A DNA stretch of 64,000 nt from Castanea sativa (Eukaryota; Streptophyta; Magnoliopsida; Fagales; Fagaceae), in NCBI RefSeq assembly GCF_040712315.1, contig NC_134015.1, positions 10,188,945-10,252,944 of the forward strand. Direction: 5' to 3'. Positions 46,510 to 59,795 of the stretch are shown here, piece after piece (position 1 is the first letter of the stretch; each line of letters begins with the position of its first letter). Position numbers and translations under genes: made by a program. The notes beneath the pieces were generated by a model. The model was not told the DNA's origin. It saw only the letters and a program-made list of their open reading frames with translations, and did no database searches.

Positions 46510-49500
46510 AGACTCAAGGTGTGAGGAGATAGTTCATGAAGCTTGGGACGAGGGCAAGCTTTTGGGCACAGGTTCAATTCTTACTAATTGCTTGGACCGG
46601 TGCCAAGTGAAGCTTGAAGCTTGGAATAAACTTGAATTCGGGCATGTTAGTTGAACTATAGCTGAACTACAAGAGAAGCTAGAGTGGTTGGAGAAATAGC
46701 CATACTCTCTAGAATCTAGTAACTTGATGAAGACCACACTGATTGATTTAAATTGCTGGTTGGAGAAAGAGGATGAGATGTGGAGGCAGAGGTCTCGTAT
46801 TAATTGGATGCAGTCAGGTGATAGAAACACAAGATTTTTTCACGAAAAAGCCTCAGCTAGGTATAAGAAGAATTATATTGAGGGTATGATGGATGCCGAA
46901 GGAAGATAACAAGAAGATGAAGGAAGAATAGAGGAAATTGTGGTTGATTATTATAATAGCCTTTTCAAGTCCAACGACCCCACAGATTTCACAAAATTTT
47001 TGGAGGCAGTCACGCATAAGGTGAGCTCGGACATGAATCAAAACCTCACTAGGGACTTCACTGCAATGGAAGTCAAGATGGCACTAAAACAAATGTACCC
47101 TTTGAAAGCTCCAGGCCCGGATAGAATGCCACCACTGTTTTTCCAGCATTTTTGGCCAAAGATCGGTGATGAAGTGACAGTGACAATCTTGGACTTCCTT
47201 AATTTAGGTATCTCTCCTCCAAAATTTAATGAAGCTCATATTGTGCTTACCAAAGTGTAAGGAGCCAAAGAAAATCACAGAATATAGACCAATTAGTCTA
47301 TGTAATGTGGTTTATAAAATTGCTTCAAAAACTATAGCTAACAGGTTAAAAAAGATCCTACCTACCATTATCAGTGATACCCAAAGTGCTTTTGTGCACG
47401 GAAGGTTAATCATTGATAATGTTTTGGTAGCTTTTGAGGCTATGCACCACATTAATAAGAAGAAGAGTGGAAAGGTAGAGGAGATGGCATTAAAATTAGA
47501 CATGTGCAAGGCATATGACAGGGTTGAGTGGGTTTTCTTGGAGAAGATAATGCAAAAAATGGGGTTTGCTGATAAGTGGAGGGCTCTAATTATGAAATGT
47601 GTCACTACTGTGTCCTACTCCTTTAAGATAAATGGTAAACCACGGGGCTGTATTGTTCCTAGTAGGGGGATTCGACAAGAGGACCCATTATCTCCATACC
47701 ACTTTTTGTTGTATGCAAAAGGCCTTTCTACATTAATAAAAAAAGGAGGTGGAGGAGAGACAGATGAGTGGAATAACAGTTAGTCGAGGAGGTCCAAGAT
47801 TATCTCATTTATTTTTTGCTGATGGCAATCTGATTTTTTGTAAAGCTTCCATTGAAGAATGTAGTACTTTACAAAGGATTCTAGAGGTCTACGAGAATGC
47901 TTCAGGCCAACAGTTGAACTGTGCCAAGACTTCACTATTTTTTAGCAGTAACACTCCAAGGCTAATACAAGAAGATATCAAGGGAAGATTTGGGGCGCAG
48001 GTGATTAAGAAGCATGAAATGTATTTAGGGTTGCCTTCCCTAGTGGGTAAAAATAAAAAGAGCACTTTCAATGACATTAAGGACAAGCTGAGGAAGAAAT
48101 TAACTGGGTGGAAAGAAAAACGATTGTCTAAAGCTGGGAAAGAAGTTTTAATCAAGATGATGGCCCAAGCAATCCCGACATACTCAATGGGTTGCTTCAA
48201 ATTGCTTGATTCTCTTTGTGAGGACTTGACTAGATTGATTCAGAACTTTTGGTGGGGCCAAAGACAGGAGGAGAAGAAAATGGCGTGGCTGAGTTGAGAG
48301 AAACTGTGTGCTCCCAAGCTAGTGGTGGGATGGGCTTCAAGAGCTTAAAGGAGTTTAATTTGGCTATGCTAGCCAAACAGGGGTGGCGGTTGCAACAAAG
48401 GCAAAATTCTCTCGCCTACCATGTGCTTAAATCCAAATATTTTCCACACTTGCGATTTTTCTCAGGCAACATTGGGAAACAATCCATCCTTTACGTGGCG
48501 TAGCTTAATGGCAGCACAGGATATAGTAAAATACGGCCTACGTTGGAGAATTGGAAATGGCGAAAAGGTAAAGGTTTGGGGAGATAAGTGGCTGCATGCC
48601 AACACCATCTACATACCAAGTGACCTCTCCAAGAATGTTTCTGCAAGCTGAAACGTTGGTGTGTGACTTAATAGATCGAGAGAAAGCTTGCTGGAAAACT
48701 GAGGCAATTTATGCTCTGTTCTAACCACATGAAGTAGAGGAAATTAAAAAGATTCCACTAAGCACTCATCTACCAGCTGACAAACAGATATGGGCATGCA
48801 GTCCTAATGGTTTGTTCACAGTGCGTAGCGCTTATTGGGTGGCTCGAGAGATGTCAAGGCCTAGGAATTTCAGTTCTGGTTCAGATGAAGGAAGGAATAG
48901 GCAGTTCTGGACAAAAATTTGGAAGATTCAAGTTCCACACAAAATAAGGCATTTCACTTGGAGAGCATGTCGTGATTTACTCCCCACAAAATTTAATTTG
49001 ATGAGAAGGAAAGTGCTGCAGGATGATCAGTGTAAGGAGTGCAATGCGGCCTCAGAAAACTCAAGCCATCTGTTCTGGACTTGTCAGCGGGCTCGTGAGA
49101 TGTGGGAAAGTTCCAAGCTAGTAATGCCATTTACAGCTGAGCAGAATTGTTCCTTTAAAGACCTGCTGTGGAGCTTATGTATGGAGGTGGAGAGTTCACC
49201 GGAGCGGGTTGCAAAGATGGTGATGTGTGCCTGGGTGTTATGGGGAAATCAAAATGAAATTCGCAAGGGAGGAAAGCGGAAATTGGGTATGGAACTGGTT
49301 CGCTGGGCAACACAATATTTAGAGGAGTATTATGCTGCTACAACCGCTGAGTCTGATGTAAGACCTCCAAGCATCCAGCCAGTCAAGTGGCTACCTCCTC
49401 AGGGTCAGACGTACAAGGCCAACATGGACGGGGCAGTATTCGCAAAGCTAAAGACAGTGGGCATAGGGGTCATACGGGATAAGGAAGGGAAAGTTAATGC

Positions 49501-49910
49501 TGCTTTGGTCAAGAAAATAATGTTGCCACTAGGACCTGTTGAAGCAGAAGCCAAGGCAGTTGAAGTGGGAGTGCAGTTTGCAAAGGATGTGGGCATTAGG
49601 GATGTCGTTTTGGAAGGTGATCCCCTTATTATGAAGCGTGCTTTGACTGAGTTGGCTCCGCCTCCCCTATCAGTGGATGCTGTCATTGTGGGTATACAAG
49701 CTTCTTGTGCAGATTTCCATCACATAGCATTTACACATGTGCGCCGTCAAGGAAACAACCCAGCCCATCTATTAGCAAAATATGCCCAAGGCATTGATGA
49801 TAGCTTAGTTTGGATTGAAGAGTCCCCTTGTTTTATACAACAAGCACTTATCCATGATGTATTGTCTTTTCAATAATTTAATGAAATTTCAGCTTTCTAA
49901 AAAAAAAAAA
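46510..49910 (+). mobile_element. L1-like LINE, 5'-truncated, degenerate
   Basis: Begins in the linker before RT; no endonuclease or ORF1 is visible. RT fragments include NWMQSGDRNTRFFHEKASAR, KAPGPDRMPPLFFQHFW, ITEYRPISLCNVVYKIASK, ALKLDMCKAYDRVEW and LSHLFFADGNLIF. The catalytic FADD box is FADG here, so the enzyme is dead. A zinc-binding zf-RVT segment (WKIQVPHKIRHFTWRACRD) and a C-terminal RNase H with YKANMDGAVF and ILLG-type core follow in a 354-codon open stretch (48812-49876). A poly-A tail starts at 49899. Frameshifts lie near 47255, 47745, 48295 and 48480. No target duplication was found. Confidence 0.9.
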
Positions 49911-50168
49911 AAGATGCTAACTAAATCTCTTTTCCATCGATATCTTTCATTCTCTAATGTATCTGTGAAAAATACAAATGATTTCCCATTGCTGTGGCCT
50001 CTGCTAGTCTCTAGCATCCTAACGACAATGGAAAATAAAGACTGAATTTAATACAGTCCCATCTCACTTAGATTCTGAGTCACACTCTCCATAAAAACCA
50101 AAAGTTTTAGTCCACTGTCCAGTTATTACATTATGCAAAATCAAAGGTAACAACGTTATGAAAATAGA
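49911..50168. other. Intergenic
   Basis: Short stretch after the LINE tail without recognisable features. Confidence 0.5.
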
Positions 50169-50320
50169 GTAATTTTTAGATACTCCCAATGCACGGATAA
50201 TGATACTCCCTCCTCTCACATTTATGGTAGGATCTATTCATTAAATTCATGATAGGTCCACCATGATTGTGAGATGAGGGAGCATTATTTCTCTTTACTT
50301 TAAGAGTACTTAAATATTTT
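50169..50320. mobile_element. Fold-back MITE, family A copy 2
   Basis: Diverged relative of 2985-3132: shared actccctcct, ttcattaaattcatg and a matching inverse arm (gattgtgagatgagggagca). Length and internal order are the same. Confidence 0.75.
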
Positions 50321-51662
50321 CCATGAAAAATAACATGTCTTTTTTTTTACATTTGCATGGAGTCTTTCACTACACCCAAATAACATTTGATCCACTTCTA
50401 TGTCACCAAACATAAAGACTACTGATTTGCCCAAAAGGTTAAGTTGTTAGTAAATGGAGAATTTAATCACTTAATCATAATTCTAATACTCTCCCTCACG
50501 TGTGAGCATAAATTCCTCTTAATAAGTGGGTCTCAACAAGTGAGATTTTTAACATTTTAAATAAAAGATAAAGTGCAGACAGAAATCAAATTCGAAACCT
50601 TCTACTTTGATACCATAATAAATTAGTAATTGTTTCAAATCGTTAACCATAATTCTAACATATGCACCCTTGGAGAAAATAATAATTAAGATATTTCGGT
50701 AACTACTATATGTTTTACATAAATTTTCTAAGAAATACGACAACTAGTATCAAAGATTTGAACTTCATTCCTAATTGAAATTTATATCCTTGTTTTACTT
50801 GAAGTTTTATATTTGAACCAAATTAAATTCATATTGTTGATCTCCTTCTTCTTTGTCAAGTCTGCCTCCAATTACATGGTCTTTCGATCCTATTAACATT
50901 TTTCCAAACAGTTCGTGCATATATTTTTTTGGTAAACTGCAATGTTCATAGAAATAAAACAAAGTACAACTAAGACAATCTACCTACAGGTGGAGGCGAG
51001 AGCTCCCGGCAGTTCGTGCACACTTGTAAACACACAAACCCAGATAAAACATGCTCACAAAATTTCTATATGAATCATCAAACAAATATATACACATGAT
51101 TCAAATAAAGGTTGTGTATTTAGACTTACTGATAAAAGAATGCTTTATTTACAACTAATTCTTCCTCTGTATAAAAACACAGTTCGCGTGCAATACTAAG
51201 AAGGAAATTTTAAATTCTTGTAATGCTGACTTGGCTTAAGAAGATTATAGTATTGTAATTCTCTCTTAAAGAAGTACGAAACATGGTAGAGCCTTAGCTT
51301 ATCATAGGTTGGGTTCTGCTTTTTTGTATACTAGTCAGTAATGCTAACAACGCAAAGAAAAAGTTTACATAATATGTTTTTTTTTTTTTTTTTTTCTCTC
51401 TCTTAGCTAATCATATTAATGTTGTTACTGTTAAATGATATTAAGAAATGTGACTCATTAAGACACATATTCTAGATCCTCTAAAAACGAGAAGGCATGA
51501 GATTTTCTGCAATTATATATATGAACTAACAAAATTTGCATTGCTATGCTCTCTATACCTATAACAATTACAAAGTTTTTTTTTTTTTTAACAAGTGAGT
51601 TTCGTCCCAAAGAAAAGATAATAACCGAGATTGCTTTGCAGGGAAACAACTAAGTGGAGAAG
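50321..51662. other. Intergenic and upstream region of the DUF4220 gene
   Basis: No gene. The stretch 50440-50740 (ctctccctcacgtgtgagca, gataccataataaat) reads like an old dispersed repeat. A T-tract lies at 51379-51398. The string attgctttgcag at 51631-51642 could be the acceptor of a leader intron before the next gene. Confidence 0.45.
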
Positions 51663-53827
51663 ATGATAATCCTTATGGGATAAATGGAATATCAGGAGCT
51701 TTTTTATCATCAGCATCTTGGTTCAGATTCTTTTGCTTTTTACTGCAACCCTGAGAAAGAAAACATCAAACAAATGGGAAATCAGGACTATCTGGGCAGG
51801 TTACCTGCTTGCCGACTGGGCTGCTAACTTTGCAGTTAATCTAATCTTTGACAGGGAAGAGAAATATACTGATACTGTGGATGATACTGGTCTTCTTCTG
51901 GTGTTGTGGACACCTTTTCTTTTATTACTCCATGGTGGGCAAGACAGAATAACTTCTTTGGCAGTGGAGGATAATGAGATGTGGCCTAGGCACTTGATTT
52001 GGCTCATTCTCCAAGTTTTCACGGCTTATTTTGTGTTTATTCAATCACTTCATCAAAACAGAATATGGATCCCAACTCTTCTCTTGCTTCTTGCTGGAAC
52101 CATCAAGTATGCTGAGCGAACGGCTGCATTGTATCTTGCAAGTTTGGATAGTCTTGGAATATCCTTACTTAGAGAACCTGACCCTGGGCCCAACTATGAG
52201 AAATTAATGAGATTATACTCCAACTTTAAAGATAGCAAACTTCCTGTAGGCATTGTATTAGTTGAAGACATAGAATCCCATGTTGACAAAAATGATGCCA
52301 ATGTATCTGGTGGTCCTGTTCTGGTCAGTAGTGAATTAGAGCAGTATGCTTTTGATATTGCAAATATGTACAGGGGACTCATTGTCAATCTCATGTTCAG
52401 CTCTCGTGAGCATAGAGAGAGTCGAGAATTCTTCAACAAAAGATCTTCAAAGGATGCATTGAGAATATTAGAGATCGAACTCAACTTCTTTTATGTTATT
52501 CTCCATACCAAGGTTGAGGTGGCATATTCCAGGTTAGGAAAAATGTCTCGGTTTATATCCATTGGGTTAGTTGTGGCAGCCTTGTCACTTTTCTACAAAG
52601 AAGAGAAGAGAGGTTTTAAGAGGTTCAACATTGAAGTGACTTACATCATGTTCCTTGGTGTCTTAGGCCTGGATATGGTGACTCTCCTCCTATGGATGTT
52701 CTCTGACTGGACTATTGCTTCTTTTAAAATGTATGAGATAAATTCCCCAGCATCCTATCCAAAATCGTTGACAAGTTACTTAATCTCAGGAAGCCAATAT
52801 GGAAGCAATCAGAGGGAAACATCGCAATCAGAGCTTCAAGAGAGGGCTACACCTATTACATATAAAAGGTGGTCTGAAACTCTCACAATTCAACTTCCTA
52901 AATGATGGCTTGCTGAAAAGTTCAGAAAGGATGAATGAAGCAGAAAGCAGAAATGTGATCAACTAATTCATCTGTGACAAGGTAAATGGCATACTTAAAT
53001 ATTTCCACATTAAGGATTTTATAGATCAGATGATGAATGCCTGTACTCAGTCAAGAAGTGTGTTCCATCAGCCATTAACTAATAAACTATGGGAATTTAT
53101 CTTCAAGGAGCTGTTAGAGAAATCTCTATCTGCAGATGATGAAGACGAAGCATATAGAATAAGCTCAGCTAGAGGTGGTTGGGTTCTCGAAAATGGTGAC
53201 TTCACCGATGAATTCGATTACAGTCTATTAATGCCTTATATCAAGGAAGTTGCTTATGATGAAAGCCTTCTATTATGGCATATTGCTACTGAACTCTGCT
53301 ACCAAAAAGATAAAGATTTGCCTAATAGCAAAGATGATAAGGAGTTGAGTAAACTCCTCTCATATTACATGTTATATATTTTATATCAGCAACCAGGTAT
53401 GATGTCAGAAGTGTCAGGCATTGCCAAACTAAGGTTCAATGATACCTTGGCCGAAACACATAGATTCCTTCGCCAAAATGAGATTAAATATCCGGAACAG
53501 GCCTGTAAAAAAATTCTTGAGGTAGGTACAGGTGTAAGACCTGTTCTTGTGAAGGGAGATCGATATAAGTCTGTACTTTTTGATGCATGCATGTTGGCAA
53601 AAGAGCTTGATAAATTAAAGACACAACTGAAATGGAAGGTAACGAATAAAGTATGGGTGGAATCGTTATCATATGCTGCAAGTCGTAGCAGAGCAAATTC
53701 TCACATCCAACAACTAAGTAAAGGTGGCGAGCTTCTTACTTTTGTTTGGCTATCGATGGCCCAGTTGGGCTTGAGAGAGGCTTGGGCTGAGTCCCGTACC
53801 AGAGCAAAGCTGATTGTTGGTAAATGA
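51663..53827 (+). pseudogene. DUF4220/DUF594 membrane protein gene, lightly damaged
   Basis: An N-terminal DUF4220 region with several hydrophobic segments (LRKKTSNKW, then IWAGYLLADWAANFAV, LLLVLWTPFLLLLHGG and LLLLLAGTIKYAERTAALYL) is followed by a C-terminal DUF594 region ending IQQLSKGGELLTFVWLSM. The family is plant-specific, about 650-750 residues, with unknown biochemical role. Lesions: an indel separates the likely ATG (51663) from the LWDKWNIRSFFI frame; a frameshift near 52880 after ITYKRWSETL; and an in-frame TAA at 52964. The two long open parts, 51718-52905 and 53030-53827, are otherwise intact, so loss is recent or these are assembly errors. Confidence 0.85.
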
Positions 53828-54479
53828 CTAAATACATCTACCTTATGTACTTTCCCTTTTTTTTCATAAGAAAATAAGGAGAAGGAAAGAAGTAGATGAA
53901 GGCCTTCTGGCCTTTATCAGCTCCATGTCCATCCCAAGAGAAGCATTATAACTAATAAGATTTATGCAAATATATCTTTACCTTTGAAGGCTAAGGTTTT
54001 TGCTTGATTATATTGTTAATTTTTTATTTTACTAGCGATAAACAAATGTAACAAAAAATTCAAGTAGAAATCTCAAAAAATGAACAAGAATATATATTGC
54101 TTACAGTTATTGTCTCGGACTTCTTGAGCTCCAAAGGCTTGGACAACTAAGTTTTAGGCTCTTTTAACTTTGCACAACCACCTACAGCCTATGCCTAAAA
54201 TTTGTTTAATACAACCCTACTTGCATGCACAACTCTTTCCAGGAATGATGACAACAAATTTTCTCCTTAGAATGTTGATTCACGAGTCTTCTTCATGATT
54301 TCTATGAATTAATTGTGCTTAGACTACTGTATTTGATGATAGAATGATGTCTGAACTCAATAATTTCAGTTCAACTGCACTATACCCAAGAGTTTTTGCA
54401 ATCCTTCTATTTACCATAAGATCTCTAGCCAACTATACTCTTGCCATTTCCTGGCCCTAGCATATATATTAGAAAGAAG
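53828..54479. other. Intergenic, no gene seen
   Basis: 3' flank of the DUF4220 gene; no feature recognised. Confidence 0.5.
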
Positions 54480-55880
54480 AACAAAGACCCCACTACCTTG
54501 AGGTTCCAACTCTGTTATGCGGCTTCTCACTTGATCAGCTAGATTTACATTTTCATGAATCTAACAACCATTTAAAAGAGCACCCCATATGGAAAAATTT
54601 CGGTATCATTGACATTTTCTTCACTAATTTCTCTGCCCCTTCAAAGTAGCCTGCCCAACTCAAAAGATAAACCATGCAACCATAATGCTCAACTGTTGGT
54701 TCTATGCCATAAACCTCATTGAGGCAAAATGTCTTTGACCCTCTTCAACCAACCCAACATGACTACATGCACACAAAATCCCAGTGAATGTGATCTCATC
54801 AGGAATAACATTAGCATTCTCTTGAAAGTATTTAGTGCCTCCTTAGCAAGTCCATGAATAGCTAAGCCGGTGATCTCATTTTTCTTTTCCAATTTAGAAA
54901 AAATCTCCTGAGCGCTTGATGCATTTCCAATTTTGGAATACATGTCCACTAGCGCTGTCCCAATAAAAATATCTGCACCATTATTTGTTTTTTATATGTA
55001 AGCATGAATACTTTGTCCCAATGCTGGAGCCCTTAAATGATCACAGATTCACAGGCACCAATCACACTCAAAAACGTAGCTTTGTCTGGTACAAATCCAA
55101 CAACCAGCATATCAAAAAATAGATTTAATGCATCCACTGCACAACCGTACTGATTGTAAGCACCAATCATGGAATTTCAAGTGACCAAATTTCTTTGAGG
55201 CATATTGTTGAACAGGTCCCTTGCATATCTCAAGTTGCCACATTTTGCATACATATCCATAATGGCAGCTGCAAGTATCACATTGAAATTCAAATTTGAC
55301 TCAAAGAGATCACATCCAAGTTGGCAAACACAACTATGAACCCAGTTTCCAGCATCTTTATCTCTACTTAGAGCACATACAACTAATGTATTCACTAAGG
55401 TAATCTCATTAGGTTATTCCAAAACTCCATGTCCTTAAGCACTTCTATGGTCTTTCTAGGCCAACCTTTATTAATATTCACAGCAATTAGACTAGTGCAA
55501 GCCAACACATTCCACTTTGGAATACACTCAAATACTTTCAACCCTGCTTCCATATCTGCGCAAGACACATATATAAACTAGTAGAAGCATACACATCCAA
55601 TTCATACCCAGTTTTCACAATGCCATTGAGAATTTCTTTTCCATGATTTGGATAAATTGTTACTGAACTTGCTTTGACCACTAAAGGGAATGTAAAATGG
55701 TCTGGGGAGTAACCCTTTTGCTGCATTTCTCTGTACATACACAAAGACTAATTTGGGTTGTTACTGTTAGAGTAACCTTTATTCATAGAGTTCCAAATGT
55801 ATAAACTAGGCACCTCAATTTGGTTAAAAACCGGCTTTGCATAATTGATGTCTCCAGATTTGGAATTCGCACAAAAAATA
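54480..55880 (-). pseudogene. Decayed E-class pentatricopeptide repeat (PPR) gene
   Basis: Minus-strand PPR fragments in proper order: MYREMQQKGYSPDHFTFPLV, IVKTGYELDVYASTSL, AAIMDMYAKCGNLRYARDLF with NNMPQRNLVT, and LVDMYSKIGNASSAQEIFSK near the 3' end. Such proteins bind organelle RNA for editing or processing. Repeated stops and frameshifts (near 55540, 55420, 55175, 54960 and 54710) prevent translation. The start and the targeting peptide are not recognisable. Confidence 0.85.
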
Positions 55881-58269
55881 AACAAGCCTACTGAGAGGGA
55901 TTACATTTTTGATAACTTGTTGTAAAATTGGAAGGTCTTTGGGTTCTTTCTCTAGACATATAGATAATTGCTTCTTGATGTAACTAACAGCTGCATCTGC
56001 TCAGAGCAAAGATTCATAATTTCATACATATATTTTTGTATAAGAATAACTCTTTTATTATTATTATTATTATTATTTTTTACTCTATCACTTTTAAAAT
56101 ATGCTCAAATTAGATTATCTATTTTAAGTTATATATCTTTAAAATATTTTTATTTTTTTTTATCCCTCCACTATTTTTTTCTCTTGCCAAATTCAAAAGT
56201 AAAAACCAGAATTAAAACTTGAAAAAAAAAAAAAAAAATCTCCACATTTTTTTCAAAACCCTTCCCATTTAAAATTATTATCACCACGATTAGATATGAT
56301 AATTTTTAAATAAGAAAACTACCACACCCACCAAGCAGTTTTTCCCATCTTCATTGCACTATATCTCCAATTCCTTCATTTTATGCCTATGATCTTGATG
56401 CTAGGTGGGTTTTTTCTTTCTTTTTTTTTTTTTTTTTTTTTTTTTAAGCATACTTGAATATTGATTAATTATGAAAACAAGGTTTAGATTGAAAATGATT
56501 TCTTACTTAATTAGCTGTCACTTAGCAGTGCAAATTTTCATTCATATTTACTTTTCAAAAGTGCTTAAGTATTTGATTTTTTAGTTTAAAAACTAATGAG
56601 CTTATTAGACTTTATTTATTCTTTTTATGCGCCTAGCTGCTCTAATTTTGAAATCATATACGATGTAGTTAGGATAAGCATACCTTCATGTTCGCTAGAT
56701 TAAGGTATGCTTTTTTTATTTTTTATTGTCATTCTGTCATTCAATTTTGAATAATTGTTTGTCTACTTCATTTATCATTTTTTTTTCCCTTAGTTTCGGG
56801 TTCTAGAATACAAATTTATTTTGCATTGGATATATCATTTGAAGAAGTAAGGAAAAAAATCCCAAGCAAAATTGATTCAAGCACTCGCTAGATAAAGGTA
56901 TGGTAATTTTTTTTCCACTTTTTACATTTCATTTTTTATCTTGTCATTTCACTTTTGTTCAACTGCTCATCTCTTTGCTTTACCATTTTTTTTTTCCTTC
57001 ATAATTTCATATTCACTTTTTTTTTTTTTTTTTTTTTATGCTATGTTCTGAGAATCATGGAAGATATGGAAAAATTGAAATAGTTTGGGTAAATTGTTTC
57101 GGGATTTATTATTATTTTTAATCAATAACCAATCAACATCATTAGTGACCCATTGTTTGATTTCTTTAAAATTTGATATGATAGATTAAGAAGAGTGGTA
57201 TCAGTTGTAAACTTTGATTTTTAGAAGAAGCCGGCAAGGTCACTAGAGTACTAAAAATATTAGGAGCAAAGAGTGTTGTATGAACTTAGATAGCTTAGTT
57301 TGTAACTTATTCAAAACTCTTCATTTTTATAGCTCTTTTAATGAATCAATGTGTATTTTTATAGAAGTTTCAAGTTACTATATATGTAGATTGTTGTGAT
57401 CTAAACTATAACTACGTATGACTAATCTCAACGCACACATATAACAGGTGCCCGGAGGCCTTTCTTTTAATGTCAAAATTTTCATTCACCTCAATTAGAG
57501 ATTTATTTGTTTATCTGATGACATTTATGCATTTGTCACTTATCGAAATAGCTAGTATTGTGGTGCCACCTAGCATAAAAAATAAAATAAATCATGTCTT
57601 CAATGTAGCAGAAGGAAGAGAGGAATTTGGCCTAAGTCCAACCCTCCAAATGGGACACGCCATTAGGTCCCCAAATCAAATAGAACCAAATAACCATGCT
57701 ACACGGTATTGGGCTCTCTAGCCCAATGAATTAGCAAACACAGCCACACACTCGTACGATCCAAGACTAGCTATTCCTTTTTGACAATTTGGACGGTGGG
57801 TAGTGATTGTTACACACTCTATATGCATACTATAATGAAAACATGTGTTAGAACTCACGGTTTTAGTTATTAAAACACAAAATGAAGAAGAAAAAAAAAA
57901 AAAAAAAAACTGAAGATAATTCTCTGTGGGGGCGAAATTTCACCTCCTTCTCCTGTGGTATAAAAATTTTCTTACCCCTCTAGTGAATTTTCGTATCACT
58001 CTAGTAAGGCCAATTTTCTACTTGTTTCTTTCACTATACCTCATCTAAAAAAGTAGTAACACTTTCCATATGAATATTGAGATAAAACATCAGTTTTTCA
58101 TTACTAAATGGAATGAAAAACGTACTTGGACATACAAATTAATATCCTACATTCTTTAACTATGCTAGAGAATAAACAAGCTGATATACTCTCTACTAAT
58201 TAATCAGCTAAATTTACATAAAGAACTATTTCAAAAGCAAACATACAAATTACGATATGGTTGAACAAA
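55881..58269. other. Intergenic, no gene seen
   Basis: AT-rich, with long T-tracts (56419-56445, 57018-57037) and an (ATT)n run near 56060. The segment 57590-57730 is less AT-rich but has no recognisable protein. Confidence 0.5.
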
Positions 58270-58660
58270 CGATCCCAAACCTCAACTGCTAAGTAAAGAA
58301 TAGCAGTAGACATCTGTCCTCTGCATAAAAGAGATAAAGCAATCTACGAAGAAGAAAAAGCGAAGAAAAGAACTCCGAATAAATTCCAGTGACCAACAGA
58401 TAGCTCAGCCACACGTAAAGAGACTTTGTCTTGCATATTGAAGAAAAGTAAATGCATAATAGCTCACCATTTTGTACTTAATCAAGAATCTAAAGGCTAA
58501 AGCATGGCAACAACTCCAAATGCCAAGTAAAGAATATTTTCCCAGACATCTAATACCTGTGCACAGATAATTTGATTGCTTGCATATTGAGAAAGGGTGG
58601 GGCTCAGTAGGGAAAGCAATAAATTAAAACATAAAAGCAAGAAGAACATAGAATAGAAAG
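58270..58660. repeat. Duplicated upstream block, copy B
   Basis: Aligns with 5370-6075 without the SINE. The site ctaaaggctaaagcatggca matches the pre-insertion state of copy A. It lies upstream of the LRR relic. Confidence 0.8.
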
Positions 58661-58777
58661 CAAGCATAAATTGAGTTTAGTTTTATTTTTATTTTTAGGA
58701 AGGGGGCATTTTTTTTGTTTCTCAAAAAAAAAAAAAAAGGAAGGGGGCTTTTAGTTGGTAGTAATATTTATGACATT

Positions 58778-59533
58778 TGTGGGGAATAAAAGGACCCAAG
58801 TAGGCATTTGGGCCTTTGGGCTCTAGCAAGGAGGGCCGATCTGTTATTGAGTTGAGAACTTGTTAGTACTGCAAATCGACCCATACGCCAAGGGTCCGAG
58901 GACATATCCGAGGGTAAGTTTCTCCTCGGACAGACCCATGAGAATTCAGAGATCAACTATGAAGGTCAAGGCAAAGTTCCGGAAAAACTGTTAGTTAAAA
59001 GGGAGAATCCCTGAACCCCTTGGGTACACCGGTGTAAGAAAAATATCATAGGCAAAGGCTGCCACCTCCACATTAAAGACTCTGCACCTACCTCCCTGGT
59101 CGTATTAATGGGGAAGTGACCCCTGAACAGTAGAACCAAAACTTCTGGCTACTATTCAAGCATTAAGAGAAGAAATATCTAGGGGGGAGGAGACGGGAGC
59201 AACACATGAATAAAGCACTAAAAGAAGAAGTATTTAAAGGGGTGAAGGCTCAAGAAATAGGGATCGGTCAGTTAAAAAGAAAGAAATTAAGGATTGTAAC
59301 CTTGGAGAGAGAAAGAGAATTAATACAGAAGTGGTCCTCGGCTCACGTCCGAGGAGGTCCATTTGCAATTATTATCTATTATTTAAAAGTATTCTCATAC
59401 CTTAGCCTGTTGTCAAGTTCTCAATACCTCTAACTTAGATTTCAAGCCCACGCTCTACAAATTTCATTGTTTAAGACTCATTGGGCCTAAACCCATAATC
59501 GTCTTTGGGTCCAGGTGCAATTGTGCACTTACA
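58778..59533. mobile_element. Solo LTR (756 bp)
   Basis: Begins TGTGGGGAATAAAAGGACCC, ends gtgcacttaca, and is flanked by acatt (58773-58777) and acatc (59534-59538), a 5-bp duplication with one mismatch. The interior has repeated ccgagga-type motifs (tccgaggacatatccgaggg, gtccgaggaggtcc). There is no coding region. Family not determined. Confidence 0.75.
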
Positions 59534-59679
59534 ACATCATTAAAGTAATGTTTGCATTACGATATTCGGTCCATTTATTTGGACACAAGATTGCACTAAT
59601 CTAAAACTACCAAATATTTCACATTACTATAAATTATGGTAAGATCATCTATATTTTATATATATCTACAAACTAGTTT

Positions 59680-59689
<10 letters not shown>

Positions 59690-59724
<35 letters not shown>

Positions 59725-59795
59725 GCTCCTGTTGAGCTACATCATCCACTTAGTTTCAACTCTCTCTCTCTCTCTCTCTCTCCAAATTCAACCAG
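59690..59795. repeat. (TC)n runs beside the LRR relic
   Basis: Two CT runs (59682-59719 and 59760-59782) separated by gttgagctacatcatccact. A related pair reappears 180 bp downstream. Confidence 0.85.
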
